From Alphaproteobacteria bacterium (lineage in GTDB: Bacteria > Pseudomonadota > Alphaproteobacteria > UBA2136 > JAPPOO01): 50,030 nt of DNA. The DNA is taken from positions 1 through 50,030 of the forward strand of contig JAPPOO010000037.1 of the NCBI GenBank assembly GCA_028817875.1, written 5' to 3'. The position numbers were made by a program, and so were the translations under genes. Positions 34,686 through 42,103 of the stretch are shown here, in pieces (position 1 is the stretch's first letter; the number at the start of each line of letters is the position of its first letter). Under the pieces are notes generated by a model that was given only the letters and a program-made list of their open reading frames with translations, was not told where the DNA came from and made no database searches.

Positions 34686-34997
34686 ATGTCACTATCTCAA
34701 ACTTTAGACCTAATCGAAAAACGTGCAGCTGAATCCAATGGCAATAAGGGTAGAGCTAACGTAACTCTTGATCGCCCAGACCGTATGGTGACAATTGGTG
34801 TTGGACGAGCGGCGTGGAAGTTTAAGGTAACAACAAGGGGAGATAAATTCACACCTGTTGGTATGAATTTCCTGAAAAACAAGGCATACACACCAGAAGA
34901 GTTATCTGGTGAGCTTATTGCAGCAAAAAAGAATAAAGACGCCCCCGTGTATTTCAAGGCGTTTCATGCTGCGGTAGGCATTGAGGTAACAGCCTAA
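34686..34997 (+). CDS. Orphan small basic protein (103 aa)
   Basis: The family is not recognised. AGGAGAAGATGTA before the ATG at 34686 fixes the start; the track's 34647 start adds 13 unlikely residues. The protein is basic. It has an N-terminal helix (SLSQTLDLIEKRAAESN), a beta-rich middle (NVTLDRPDRMVTIGVGRAAWKFKVTTRGDKF) and a lysine-rich helix (LSGELIAAKKNKDAPVYFKAF). Small size and charge would fit a nucleic-acid-binding or phage-like protein, but no motif proves this. It is expressed alone, between a promoter-like TTGCCA-N17-TATACA and a strong terminator. Confidence 0.7.
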   Translation: MSLSQTLDLIEKRAAESNGNKGRANVTLDRPDRMVTIGVGRAAWKFKVTTRGDKFTPVGMNFLKNKAYTPEELSGELIAAKKNKDAPVYFKAFHAAVGIEVTA

Positions 34998-35011
34998 TAG
35001 GCTTCGGCCGG

Positions 35012-35055
35012 CACGACAGCTCTTTCCCTACTATAGGAAAGGGCTGTTCGTGTTT
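35012..35055 (+). terminator. Terminator between the 103-aa gene and fenR
   Basis: CACGA.AGC.CTTTCC pairs with GGAAAG.GCT.TTCGTG and is followed by TTT. It lies between convergent genes. Confidence 0.7.
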
Positions 35056-35069
35056 ATAGAGAGTACCGC

Positions 35070-36080
35070 TTATTCTCCGGGTTTATGTGCTGTAGAGTAT
35101 TGAACTTTAAATTTTTTATCAGGCTCAATAATGGCCTGAGCCGTTTTAGCCGCCTGAGCTGCCTCAGCAAAACCAACCAAAATAAGGCTGATTTTTCCTT
35201 CATAAGCAGCAATATCACCAATCGCCAGTACGCCATCAATGTTCGTTTTTTGCGTAATAGGCTCCACCGCTACTTTTTTGCCCTGCAAGGCCAAATCCCA
35301 CTTGGCAAACGGGCCAGGGTTCGGCGCAATACCAAAAAAACACAAAACCGCATCCGCTGGTAATTCAGTAACGTTACCATCTAAATCTTTAATCGCAACA
35401 GCCTCAACTTGGCCGTTATCTCCCTTAAGTTCAGATAACTGCATTGGCGTATGTAGCTGAATCTTCCCAGCTTCCGCCAGTTCATACATTTGCCGCACGG
35501 TTTCTTCGGCAGCTCTAAAATCATTTCGTCGGTGGACTACATGCAAGCTTTTTGCATTGTCTGCCAACTCCACCGCCCAATCCACGGCAGAATCCCCACC
35601 GCCCGCAATAATAATATGCTTATCAGCAAACTGGCTTTTTTGCTTAACAGCGTAGAACAAACTTTTTTCTTCAAACTCCTGCAAATTCTCCAATCCTGGT
35701 GGTTTGCGCGGAGTAAACATGCCGCCGCCGCCTGCAATAATCACAACTTTGCAGGTAAGCTCAGTATCTTTTGTTTCTAAAACAAAACGCCCGTCTTCCA
35801 GTTTATGAAGCACCTCAACAGATTGCCCTAAAACGTACTCAGGCTTAAAAGGGGAGGCCTGCTTTTCAAGCTTTTCAACTAGTCCCATCGCTAAAATTTC
35901 AGGGTGACCGGGAACATCGTAAATCGGCTTTTCAGGGTATAAGGCTGCTAATTGCCCACCAATTTCAGGAAGAGCATCCACCACGGCGCAGCTATAGCCT
36001 AAAAATCCGCACTCAAAAACAGCAAACAAGCCGCTAGGGCCGGCACCAATAATAACAACGTCTTTTTCAATCTTTCTCAT
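35070..36080 (-). CDS. Ferredoxin-NADP+ reductase, thioredoxin-reductase-like
   Basis: A flavoprotein moving electrons between NADPH and ferredoxin; cytoplasmic. The N-terminal FAD site is VVIIGAGPSGLFAVFECG, and the family signature VDALPEIGGQLAALYPEKPIYDVPG follows. The NADPH-binding GGGDSAVDWAVELAD lies mid-protein and FAD-binding AIGDIAAYEGKISLILVGFAEAAQAAK at the end. The CxxC redox pair of true thioredoxin reductases is absent, which places it in the YumC-type FNR group. I start it at 36080 (MRKIEKDV), 336 aa; the track's extra 14 residues are unlikely. It diverges from the membrane-protein gene across 72 bp. Confidence 0.92.
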   Translation of the reverse strand: MRKIEKDVVIIGAGPSGLFAVFECGFLGYSCAVVDALPEIGGQLAALYPEKPIYDVPGHPEILAMGLVEKLEKQASPFKPEYVLGQSVEVLHKLEDGRFVLETKDTELTCKVVIIAGGGGMFTPRKPPGLENLQEFEEKSLFYAVKQKSQFADKHIIIAGGGDSAVDWAVELADNAKSLHVVHRRNDFRAAEETVRQMYELAEAGKIQLHTPMQLSELKGDNGQVEAVAIKDLDGNVTELPADAVLCFFGIAPNPGPFAKWDLALQGKKVAVEPITQKTNIDGVLAIGDIAAYEGKISLILVGFAEAAQAAKTAQAIIEPDKKFKVQYSTAHKPGE

Positions 36081-36152
36081 GGCCGCAGGGTACGGCTCTT
36101 TTTTGATAAAATCAATCCACAAAAGCAGTATAAGCCGCTATACTCAAAACCC

Positions 36153-37940
36153 ATGGAGTCAGCCATAATAATAAAAACGTTGCTGTCCACGTTTGCGGTA
36201 ACTTTTGTTTACATTCTACTGGGTCGCCTTGTGGCTGCTCACGCTGCGCCGCGCCAAGCTTTTTTAACGCCTCTTGCTAGCCTTACAACAGGCATTGGCA
36301 TCTGGCTATTTTGGTTTGTTGGCCTTGCAGGCGCGCTCGGAACATCGCTAGATACAACATTCTATCTATTTATAGGCGCATCCTTTTTGCTGTTATTAGG
36401 CATGTTCCAAACATTCAAAAGTTTTCAAGGGGTTGAACACTTTTGGAGCAAACTCATCACGTCCATGCTTCTTGTTTATCCGCTTTGGAGTATCTTAGCG
36501 CTCGATGCACCGCAACTACCGCAAGAGCTCGCAGAAACAGCTAAAAACCTAGCCTTGATAAACCACTTCCAGCATCTGCCAAATCAAGCGGAAACGCTTA
36601 GCTACAACATAGCAGGTCTTTCAGAAAATCCAGCTTTATGGGCAACTGTTTTGCCAATAACACTCCTGACGCAAACATTCGTACCGGGTATTTTTGCCGT
36701 ATTAAATCTTATTGTATTTCTGGCAGCAACAGGCAGTCTTGTACAAGCTTCAGGTATGCAAATCCGTTGGAGTAACCTCCCGCTTATCACCGCGGGCAGC
36801 CTGTTCGGCATAACATTGTTTAACCCATTTTTTACTCCTGAAATAATAACAGCGGCTTTGCCGGATGTTCTAATCGCCGCCAGTTTACTTATGTTAACAG
36901 TACCGCTTATTCGCCCAACGCCACTACCCGTAGGGTTTGCCGTGCTTCCAAGTGCGTTTACCGCTGTGGCAGCAGCTTTATTAAGTCAAAAAATCTGGCC
37001 AATTTTAATAATTTTAGCAGCCTTTTGGGCAGCAAGAACACTCCTGATAGAAAAGAAAAAAATCAGCATAAGCCATTTATTCGGATGGGTAAGTTTAGGG
37101 GCTTTGCCCACGTTAGCTGTTCTTTTATGGCGAGAATACGCCCTGCGCGTGGGCATATCAGTGCCTGCAACAACGCTGGTAGAACTTACCCCGTGGATGC
37201 CAACCGTCGCTGCGGCAGTAGCCTCATTAACAATTTTAGGAGCCATTTGGTACAACATAGGCGGCCTAAGCCGTACATCTCTAGAACAAACGTGGTATCA
37301 GTACGGCAGTTGGGTTATTGCCGCTACATGTGCAGCTTTCATATGGCCTGAAGAAGAAATATTCTTCTCGCGTTACCTTATATGGTTGCAATTCATCATC
37401 TTATTACCGTTTTGGCAGCTATGGGTGTCCTACTACCAAAAGAGTGCACTGCAAAAAATAGCCTTCAAATCACCATGGGGAATAGGCGGTGTTCTCATGC
37501 TTGCCGTAATAGGTTTGGCGTATAATTCTTTACCATTATGGAAACCTACCAATCCGCTCGCCTTAACCCACATCCAAAAAGTAGGGGAGGATGTAACACG
37601 CCAAGGTTGGGTTCAACCCAATGAACCACTGGCCGTACTCAGTAACCACCCTGCCATCGTAGCAGGCATGGCTTATACATTAAGGGAAAAAACCATTGTC
37701 CAGCCAGCAGCACAAATTTTTCAACAGTCAGCAGGTAAACGCACCGCTTTTCACCATAAATTGAGAGAGCAAGGCAGCATTTACCTTTGGATAAACAGCC
37801 CCACACCTGAAGTAATCCAAATGTTCCAGCGTAATCTAAAAAGTAATCATTCTTACTTATTCAAAATTACCCCATCTAGTTTCCGCCTCCTTAAGGCTTA
37901 TCCGCACATCAATTACTCAGGTCATGGTTGGAATAACTAA
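36153..37940 (+). CDS. Large polytopic membrane protein of unknown function (595 aa)
   Basis: Not recognised. About a dozen hydrophobic segments span residues 5-465, with a soluble loop near 120-160 (QLPQELAETAKNLALINHFQHLPNQAETLSYN). A soluble C-terminal domain of ~120 residues follows (IQKVGEDVTRQGWVQPNEPLAVLSNHPAIVAGMAYTLREKT...). The layout resembles polytopic glycosyltransferases of the GT-C/PMT type, which have many helices and a C-terminal soluble part. However, I see no DxD or other catalytic motif I can rely on. The ATG has no obvious SD. A small hairpin follows the stop, and sdhA begins 156 bp downstream from its own promoter-like site, so this gene is probably independent of sdhAB. 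Confidence 0.75.
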   Translation: MESAIIIKTLLSTFAVTFVYILLGRLVAAHAAPRQAFLTPLASLTTGIGIWLFWFVGLAGALGTSLDTTFYLFIGASFLLLLGMFQTFKSFQGVEHFWSKLITSMLLVYPLWSILALDAPQLPQELAETAKNLALINHFQHLPNQAETLSYNIAGLSENPALWATVLPITLLTQTFVPGIFAVLNLIVFLAATGSLVQASGMQIRWSNLPLITAGSLFGITLFNPFFTPEIITAALPDVLIAASLLMLTVPLIRPTPLPVGFAVLPSAFTAVAAALLSQKIWPILIILAAFWAARTLLIEKKKISISHLFGWVSLGALPTLAVLLWREYALRVGISVPATTLVELTPWMPTVAAAVASLTILGAIWYNIGGLSRTSLEQTWYQYGSWVIAATCAAFIWPEEEIFFSRYLIWLQFIILLPFWQLWVSYYQKSALQKIAFKSPWGIGGVLMLAVIGLAYNSLPLWKPTNPLALTHIQKVGEDVTRQGWVQPNEPLAVLSNHPAIVAGMAYTLREKTIVQPAAQIFQQSAGKRTAFHHKLREQGSIYLWINSPTPEVIQMFQRNLKSNHSYLFKITPSSFRLLKAYPHINYSGHGWNN

Positions 37941-38024
37941 CGCTCCCTCAGTAATAATTGTGGACTTCCCACAACACAGTAGCCTTCCTCATAGAAAACA
38001 ATGAATATTTGAAGGCATTTATTC

Positions 38025-38053
38025 CTGACATTTGCAAAAAACTCTTATATCAT
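38025..38053 (+). promoter_or_regulatory. Putative sigma-70 promoter of sdhAB
   Basis: CTGACA, a 17-bp spacer and TATCAT lie 43 bp before the sdhA start, giving a short leader that contains AAAGGA. Confidence 0.5.
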
Positions 38054-38096
38054 CCCTAACAACAATAAGGTTTTTGGATTAAAGGAAAAAAACTCC

Positions 38097-39809
38097 ATGA
38101 AAGAACATGATATCCTCATCATTGGTGCTGGCTTAGCTGGCCTACGTGCAGCGTTTGAAGGCGTAACAGCAGGGCTTTCCACAGCCGTTATCTCCAAAAT
38201 TCACCCGCTGCGTAGCCACTCTTGCGCAGCGCAAGGAGGCGTTAACGCCGCCATCAACCCAAAAGATGATTGGCATGACCACGCGTTTGATACCGTAAAA
38301 GGTGCAGACTACATTGGAGATCAAGATTCCATCGACATGATGTGTGAAGAAGCCCCACAAGCAGTGTTGGACTTGGATGCCATGGGGTGCCCGTTCAGCC
38401 GTGAGGAAGACGGAACCATCGCCCAACGGGCATTTGGCGGACAAAATTTTCCACGCACAGCCTACGCAGCAGACCGAACAGGCCATGCCATGCTGCACAC
38501 CCTGTGGGAACAAGCCATTAAAAACGGCGTATTTGTGTATGATGAATATTATCTGTTGGATATCACAACATCCGGCACAGGCAAAAGCAAACGGGCGTCC
38601 GGTTGTATCGCTATGGATATCAAAACAGGCAAACTACACCAGTTCAACGCTAAGGCCGTTGTTATTGCAACGGGTGGCTTTGGCCGCTTATTTGCCAGCA
38701 ACACCAACGCCATGACGTGTACAGGCGATGGCGTAGCCGCAGCCATGCGCGCAGGCGCACCGGGTGCTGATTTAGAAATGGTACAATTCCATCCAACGGG
38801 TCTGCGCTCAACAGGGATTCTTATCTCGGAAGGTGTGCGCGGAGAAGGTGCTTACCTAATCGGTAAAGACGGTAAACGCTTTATGAGCAAGTACGCACCG
38901 AATAAGCTGGAACTCGCCAGTCGGGATGTAGTCTCTCGTGCAGAAATGACTGAAATTATGAACGGTAACGGCGTAGATGGCGCTGTTTTCCTTGATGTTC
39001 GCCACCTCGGGCGAGACCTCATTCTGGAACGCCTCCCGCAAATTCGCCAACTATCTATTGATTTTGAAGGCGTTGACCCTATTGATGAACCCATCCCCGT
39101 GCGCCCAACGTGCCACTACACAATGGGTGGTATCCGAACCGACAAATACGGCCAAAGCATTAGCTTAAAAGGGTTATTTGCAGCAGGTGAAGCCGCCTGT
39201 GTCTCCGTTCACGGTGGAAATAGGCTCGGCGCCAACTCACTGTTAGAAACAATCGTATTCGGGAAAATTACAGGAAAAGAAGTTGTACGCTTTACAAAGG
39301 AAGAAGGAAAAGAGCGTCCGCACTCCAGCACAAAAGACCTCTCCGCCCAGCAAAAGCGCATTGCCACCCTGAAGGCACAGCCCAAACAAGGCGGTAAACG
39401 TCAGGCTGATATCCGCGAATCTCTCACAGACGCAATGAATGAGGATTGCAGCGTGTTCCGTGATGAACCACGCTTAACAAAAGCTATGAAAGCCGTCCTT
39501 AAAGCCAAAAAAGACATCAAAAAAATGTACATTGATGACAAGGAAGACGCTTTCAATACAGACCTTGTAACCGCACTGGAACTTGAAAACCTAGTCCTGT
39601 TAGGTGAGGCAACAGTAAAAAGCGCGCTGGAACGTAAGGAATCCCGCGGTGCCCACACACGGGAAGAATTCCCTGACCGAGATGATGAAAACTGGATGGT
39701 GCACATCACCGCCCACTGGGATAAGGACAAAGAGGAAGTCACCCTCGGCCGAGACCCCGTGCGCACGGTAGATAACCCCAAATACGCACCGCAGGAACGG
39801 AAATATTAA
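38097..39809 (+). CDS. sdhA: Succinate dehydrogenase/fumarate reductase flavoprotein subunit
   Basis: The catalytic FAD subunit of complex II, on the cytoplasmic face of the inner membrane, 570 aa. FAD dinucleotide site ILIIGAGLAGLRAAFEG; flavin-linking His in PLRSHSCAAQGGVNAA; substrate and active-site motifs GGQNFPRTAYAADRTGH, FHPTGLRSTGIL, RPTCHYTMGGI and the C-terminal ESRGAHTREEFPDRDD. The SHSCAAQGG wording and the NPKDDWHDHAFD spacing differ from the SHTVAAQGG form of classical proteobacterial SdhA. This suggests one of the other complex II types. sdhB follows after 13 bp. No sdhC/sdhD gene is upstream or downstream here. Confidence 0.95.
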   Translation: MKEHDILIIGAGLAGLRAAFEGVTAGLSTAVISKIHPLRSHSCAAQGGVNAAINPKDDWHDHAFDTVKGADYIGDQDSIDMMCEEAPQAVLDLDAMGCPFSREEDGTIAQRAFGGQNFPRTAYAADRTGHAMLHTLWEQAIKNGVFVYDEYYLLDITTSGTGKSKRASGCIAMDIKTGKLHQFNAKAVVIATGGFGRLFASNTNAMTCTGDGVAAAMRAGAPGADLEMVQFHPTGLRSTGILISEGVRGEGAYLIGKDGKRFMSKYAPNKLELASRDVVSRAEMTEIMNGNGVDGAVFLDVRHLGRDLILERLPQIRQLSIDFEGVDPIDEPIPVRPTCHYTMGGIRTDKYGQSISLKGLFAAGEAACVSVHGGNRLGANSLLETIVFGKITGKEVVRFTKEEGKERPHSSTKDLSAQQKRIATLKAQPKQGGKRQADIRESLTDAMNEDCSVFRDEPRLTKAMKAVLKAKKDIKKMYIDDKEDAFNTDLVTALELENLVLLGEATVKSALERKESRGAHTREEFPDRDDENWMVHITAHWDKDKEEVTLGRDPVRTVDNPKYAPQERKY

Positions 39810-39822
39810 GGAGGCTTGACCC

Positions 39823-41121
39823 ATGGCTGAAACAAAGAAAAAAACAACGGCTAAGGCACCTGCTAAAAAAACAGCCGCAAAAAAAACGGTAACTAAAAAA
39901 ACACCTGCGGCCAAAAAACCCGCAACAAAAGCTGCGGCAGCGAAAAAGCCAACCGCCACCAAAAAGGCGACAGCTACAAAGAAACCAGCTACTAAAGCCG
40001 TAGCGAAAAAGACTGCGGCTAAAAAAGCCCCCGCTAAGAAAACAACGGCGAAGAAAGCCGCGCCTAAAAAGGCCAATCCAGCTGTGTCTTCCCGTAAACC
40101 AATGCGGCAAACGGTTACTTTTCGGGTAAAACGCGGAACCGTTATTGGCGAACGCCTGCAACAAAAAGACCAAGACTACAAAGTCTCGTACGATGGCGCG
40201 ATGACAGTCCTCCAAGGGCTAGAAGTCATTAAAGGTGACATGGACGGCACGCTCACATTCCGCCGTTCCTGCCGCGCCAGCATTTGCGGAAGCTGCGGAA
40301 TGTTCATAGCCAACCGTTCTCGTCTAGCCTGTAAAACAAAAATTAAAGACCTCGTCGAAGGCAACGCCGAGAAAAACATCGCACCGGTGAAGGATGGCAT
40401 CATCACAATCGAACCCCAGAAAAACCAACCTGTTTTGAAAGATTTGGTGGTGGATATCGAGCCGTTCTACAACAAAGTGAAGGACATTATCCCCTACGTG
40501 CAAGAAGGCGCGGAATCCGAAAAAAGCGTGGATAAAGACTCCTTCTCCCAAGTCAATATGGTCAGTAACTGCATCATGTGCGGAAGCTGCGTGTCAGACT
40601 GCACCGCCATGGCCGTAAATCCAGACTTCATCGGCCCTGCCGCGTTGGCAAAAGCGTACCGCTTTGTGGCCGACCCACGGGAAGGCAGCAAAACCGAGCG
40701 TCTGAAAGAACTCTCCGAAAAGAACGGCATTTGGGATTGTGTCCGCTGCGGCATGTGTATCGACGCCTGCCCGAAGGACGTCGCCCCCATGCAAGCCATC
40801 GTTAAACTGCGCAGCAAAGCGATAGACGCAGGCATCACCAACCACGCAGGCGCGCGCCACTCCATGTCCATGAAGAAAGACATCGCCACATGGGGCGTCC
40901 TGAACGAACCGTTCATGCTACTAAAAACGCTACGCTTCGGCATTTTTAGCCAAATCGGTAACGCATTGAATTTATTTAAAAAAGGGAAGATACCAAACCC
41001 ACTTCCTTTTGACCATAAAGCAACAAAACTAAACGAGGTCAAAGCCATCTTCGCCGAGCTGGAGAAAAACCCAATCGACGTAGACACCAAAGCGGAAGAT
41101 AGCGGCCCCGGCGCAGGTTAA
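39823..41121 (+). CDS. sdhB: SdhB iron-sulfur subunit with a histone-H1-like Lys/Ala tail (432 aa)
   Basis: The electron-transfer subunit of complex II. AAGGAGG before the ATG fixes the start. Residues 2-88 are almost only Lys, Ala, Thr and Pro in KKTAAKK-type repeats, like histone H1 or AlgP tails. The SdhB body then begins (RQTVTFRVKRG). The [2Fe-2S] motif is SCRASICGSCGM...LACKT. The first cluster motif is CIMCGSCVSDC. The last is CVRCGMCIDACPKD, where one extra cysteine replaces the usual non-cysteine between the two conserved ones, so the normal [3Fe-4S] centre could be [4Fe-4S]. A ~100-residue extension follows (ARHSMSMKKDIATWGVLNEPF...). The total is 432 aa against about 240-260 normally. 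An internal ATG at 40099 could start a tail-less form but lacks an SD. Confidence 0.92.
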   Translation: MAETKKKTTAKAPAKKTAAKKTVTKKTPAAKKPATKAAAAKKPTATKKATATKKPATKAVAKKTAAKKAPAKKTTAKKAAPKKANPAVSSRKPMRQTVTFRVKRGTVIGERLQQKDQDYKVSYDGAMTVLQGLEVIKGDMDGTLTFRRSCRASICGSCGMFIANRSRLACKTKIKDLVEGNAEKNIAPVKDGIITIEPQKNQPVLKDLVVDIEPFYNKVKDIIPYVQEGAESEKSVDKDSFSQVNMVSNCIMCGSCVSDCTAMAVNPDFIGPAALAKAYRFVADPREGSKTERLKELSEKNGIWDCVRCGMCIDACPKDVAPMQAIVKLRSKAIDAGITNHAGARHSMSMKKDIATWGVLNEPFMLLKTLRFGIFSQIGNALNLFKKGKIPNPLPFDHKATKLNEVKAIFAELEKNPIDVDTKAEDSGPGAG

Positions 41122-41131
41122 CTGAAAAGAA

Positions 41132-41163
41132 AAAAGGCGGCAAAATCACACTGCCGCCTTTTC
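41132..41163 (+). terminator. Bidirectional terminator between sdhB and the Nudix gene
   Basis: AAAAGGCGGC pairs with GCCGCCTTTT around an 11-nt loop. It has A- and T-tracts on both sides, suiting two convergent genes. Confidence 0.88.
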
Positions 41164-41177
41164 TCAAACGTAAAAAC

Positions 41178-41612
41178 CTAATCCAAAATAAACGTGTCCG
41201 CCGTAAGGTAGCCATCTATCACAGTTTTGTGGTTTTCAAACAAGTTTTCAGGCATGTCATCTAAGGGAAACCATTGAACATCCAAACTTTCGCTATTGCT
41301 GGTTATAGCTTCACCTCCAATAACTGAGCACTCAAAACCAAGCATAAAACCTTGAACTTTATTACCATCAGGGTAGGAGAAAACGAAGTGTTCAGGGTTG
41401 GAAAAAGCACCGAAAACACGGTTAACTTTAATGGTATAACCAGTTTCTTCTTCAACTTCCCGAATCACTGCTTGCTCAAAAGTTTCGCCAAAATCAACGC
41501 TACCACCTGGCAACCCCCATTTTTGGTGGTCTCTGCGCAGGTGTAAAAGAATTTTAGTTCTCGTCTCATCCAGCACAACAGCCATCGTACCAGCGTTTAT
41601 CGTATGGAGCAT
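41178..41612 (-). CDS. Nudix hydrolase
   Basis: A pyrophosphohydrolase of nucleoside-diphosphate-linked compounds, cytoplasmic, 144 aa. The Nudix box is complete ([23 protein letters not shown], about residues 36-58), and the strand before it, [15 protein letters not shown], is typical of MutT-like members. The substrate cannot be inferred; the wide family covers oxidised nucleotides, sugar nucleotides and coenzymes. It stands alone, converging on sdhB and diverging from the structured-RNA locus. Confidence 0.88.
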   Translation of the reverse strand: MLHTINAGTMAVVLDETRTKILLHLRRDHQKWGLPGGSVDFGETFEQAVIREVEEETGYTIKVNRVFGAFSNPEHFVFSYPDGNKVQGFMLGFECSVIGGEAITSNSESLDVQWFPLDDMPENLFENHKTVIDGYLTADTFILD

Positions 41613-41701
41613 ACAAACCTCATGTGCAATAGCTTACAATAAAAAACTATCCAGCCCAACTATACTCATCCTAGCCTAATATAACCCTCTATGCTAAAGT
41701 A

Positions 41702-41907
41702 GCCTCGCATTTGTAAGTTACAGGTGTGGGGCTTAACAACCTCTTATAAGCTGGCCATCGCAACGCTGGCCATTAAATAGTAGCGTTGCTGAACCAACAA
41801 TGTGGTTGGGGAGGCAGCGAATACAATACGGTGAAAGCTGAAATAAGCTGCGTCGTTGCTTATAGCGATTGTTAACTCCCCAGCCACTTCACGAAGTGGC
41901 TGTTTTT
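41702..41907 (+). ncRNA. Candidate structured non-coding RNA with intrinsic terminator
   Basis: A gene-less 317-bp stretch holds a foldable core. A closing helix pairs TGGGG-C-TTAACAA..TATAAGC (41727-41751) with GCTTATA..TTGTTAA-CT-CCCCA (41858-41882). Inside it three hairpins can form: GCAACGCT/AGCGTTGC (41760-41789), CCAAC/GTTGG (41794-41809) and GCAGC/GCTGC (41814-41851), together a four-way junction. A perfect 9-bp terminator follows. TATGCT at 41690-41695 could be the -10. A free RNA of about 200 nt, or a riboswitch/attenuator of the 46-codon ORF downstream, are both possible. The size and terminator would suit 6S RNA, but I cannot show its central bubble, so no family is assigned. The remainder of 41613-41701 shows nothing else. 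Confidence 0.5.
41881..41907 (+). terminator. Intrinsic terminator of the candidate RNA
   Basis: CAGCCACTT pairs perfectly with AAGTGGCTG around CACG, followed by TTTTT. It lies 23 bp before the ATG of the 46-aa ORF, so read-through would be needed if the ORF shares this transcript. Confidence 0.85.
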
Positions 41908-41929
41908 AAACAAAAAGGGAGCCATAAAC

Positions 41930-42070
41930 ATGACGAACAAAAACAAAATACCATCTCCAATAACAGAGCGTGACTTTCGTAGACTAGTAGACATTTTGAA
42001 TGTGTATTTAGGGCTAAGTCAGCGCAAAAGGAGGCTATTACTTCAACTTATTCAAACATTAGCCAGATAA
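41930..42070 (+). CDS. Small basic protein (46 aa), not in the ORF track
   Basis: MTNKNKIPSPITERDF opens a 46-codon ORF ending QLIQTLAR. AAAAAGGGAG lies 10 nt upstream of the ATG, a good ribosome-binding site. A strong inverted repeat begins immediately after the stop codon, so both ends look like a real gene. The product is basic with an amphipathic helix (RRLVDILNVYLGLSQRKRRLLLQLIQTL) and no signal peptide. It could be a small regulator, a toxin-like peptide or a phage-type remnant; nothing identifies it. It lies directly downstream of the candidate structured RNA, which may control it. Confidence 0.55.
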   Translation: MTNKNKIPSPITERDFRRLVDILNVYLGLSQRKRRLLLQLIQTLAR

Positions 42071-42099
42071 TTTAAATCCCCCTCTCAGGGGGATTTAAA
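42071..42099 (+). terminator. Bidirectional terminator between the 46-aa gene and flhG
   Basis: TTTAAATCCCCC pairs perfectly with GGGGGATTTAAA around TCTCA. It is symmetrical, so it can serve both the small plus-strand gene and the flhFG operon. Confidence 0.85.
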
Positions 42100-42103
42100 T
42101 CAC

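Noticed and set aside
39600-40215. Two 158-aa antisense ORFs opposite the SdhB tail
   Set aside because: Their Ala/Phe/Val- and Cys/Phe-rich sequences are the complement of the Lys/Ala codons; no RBS.
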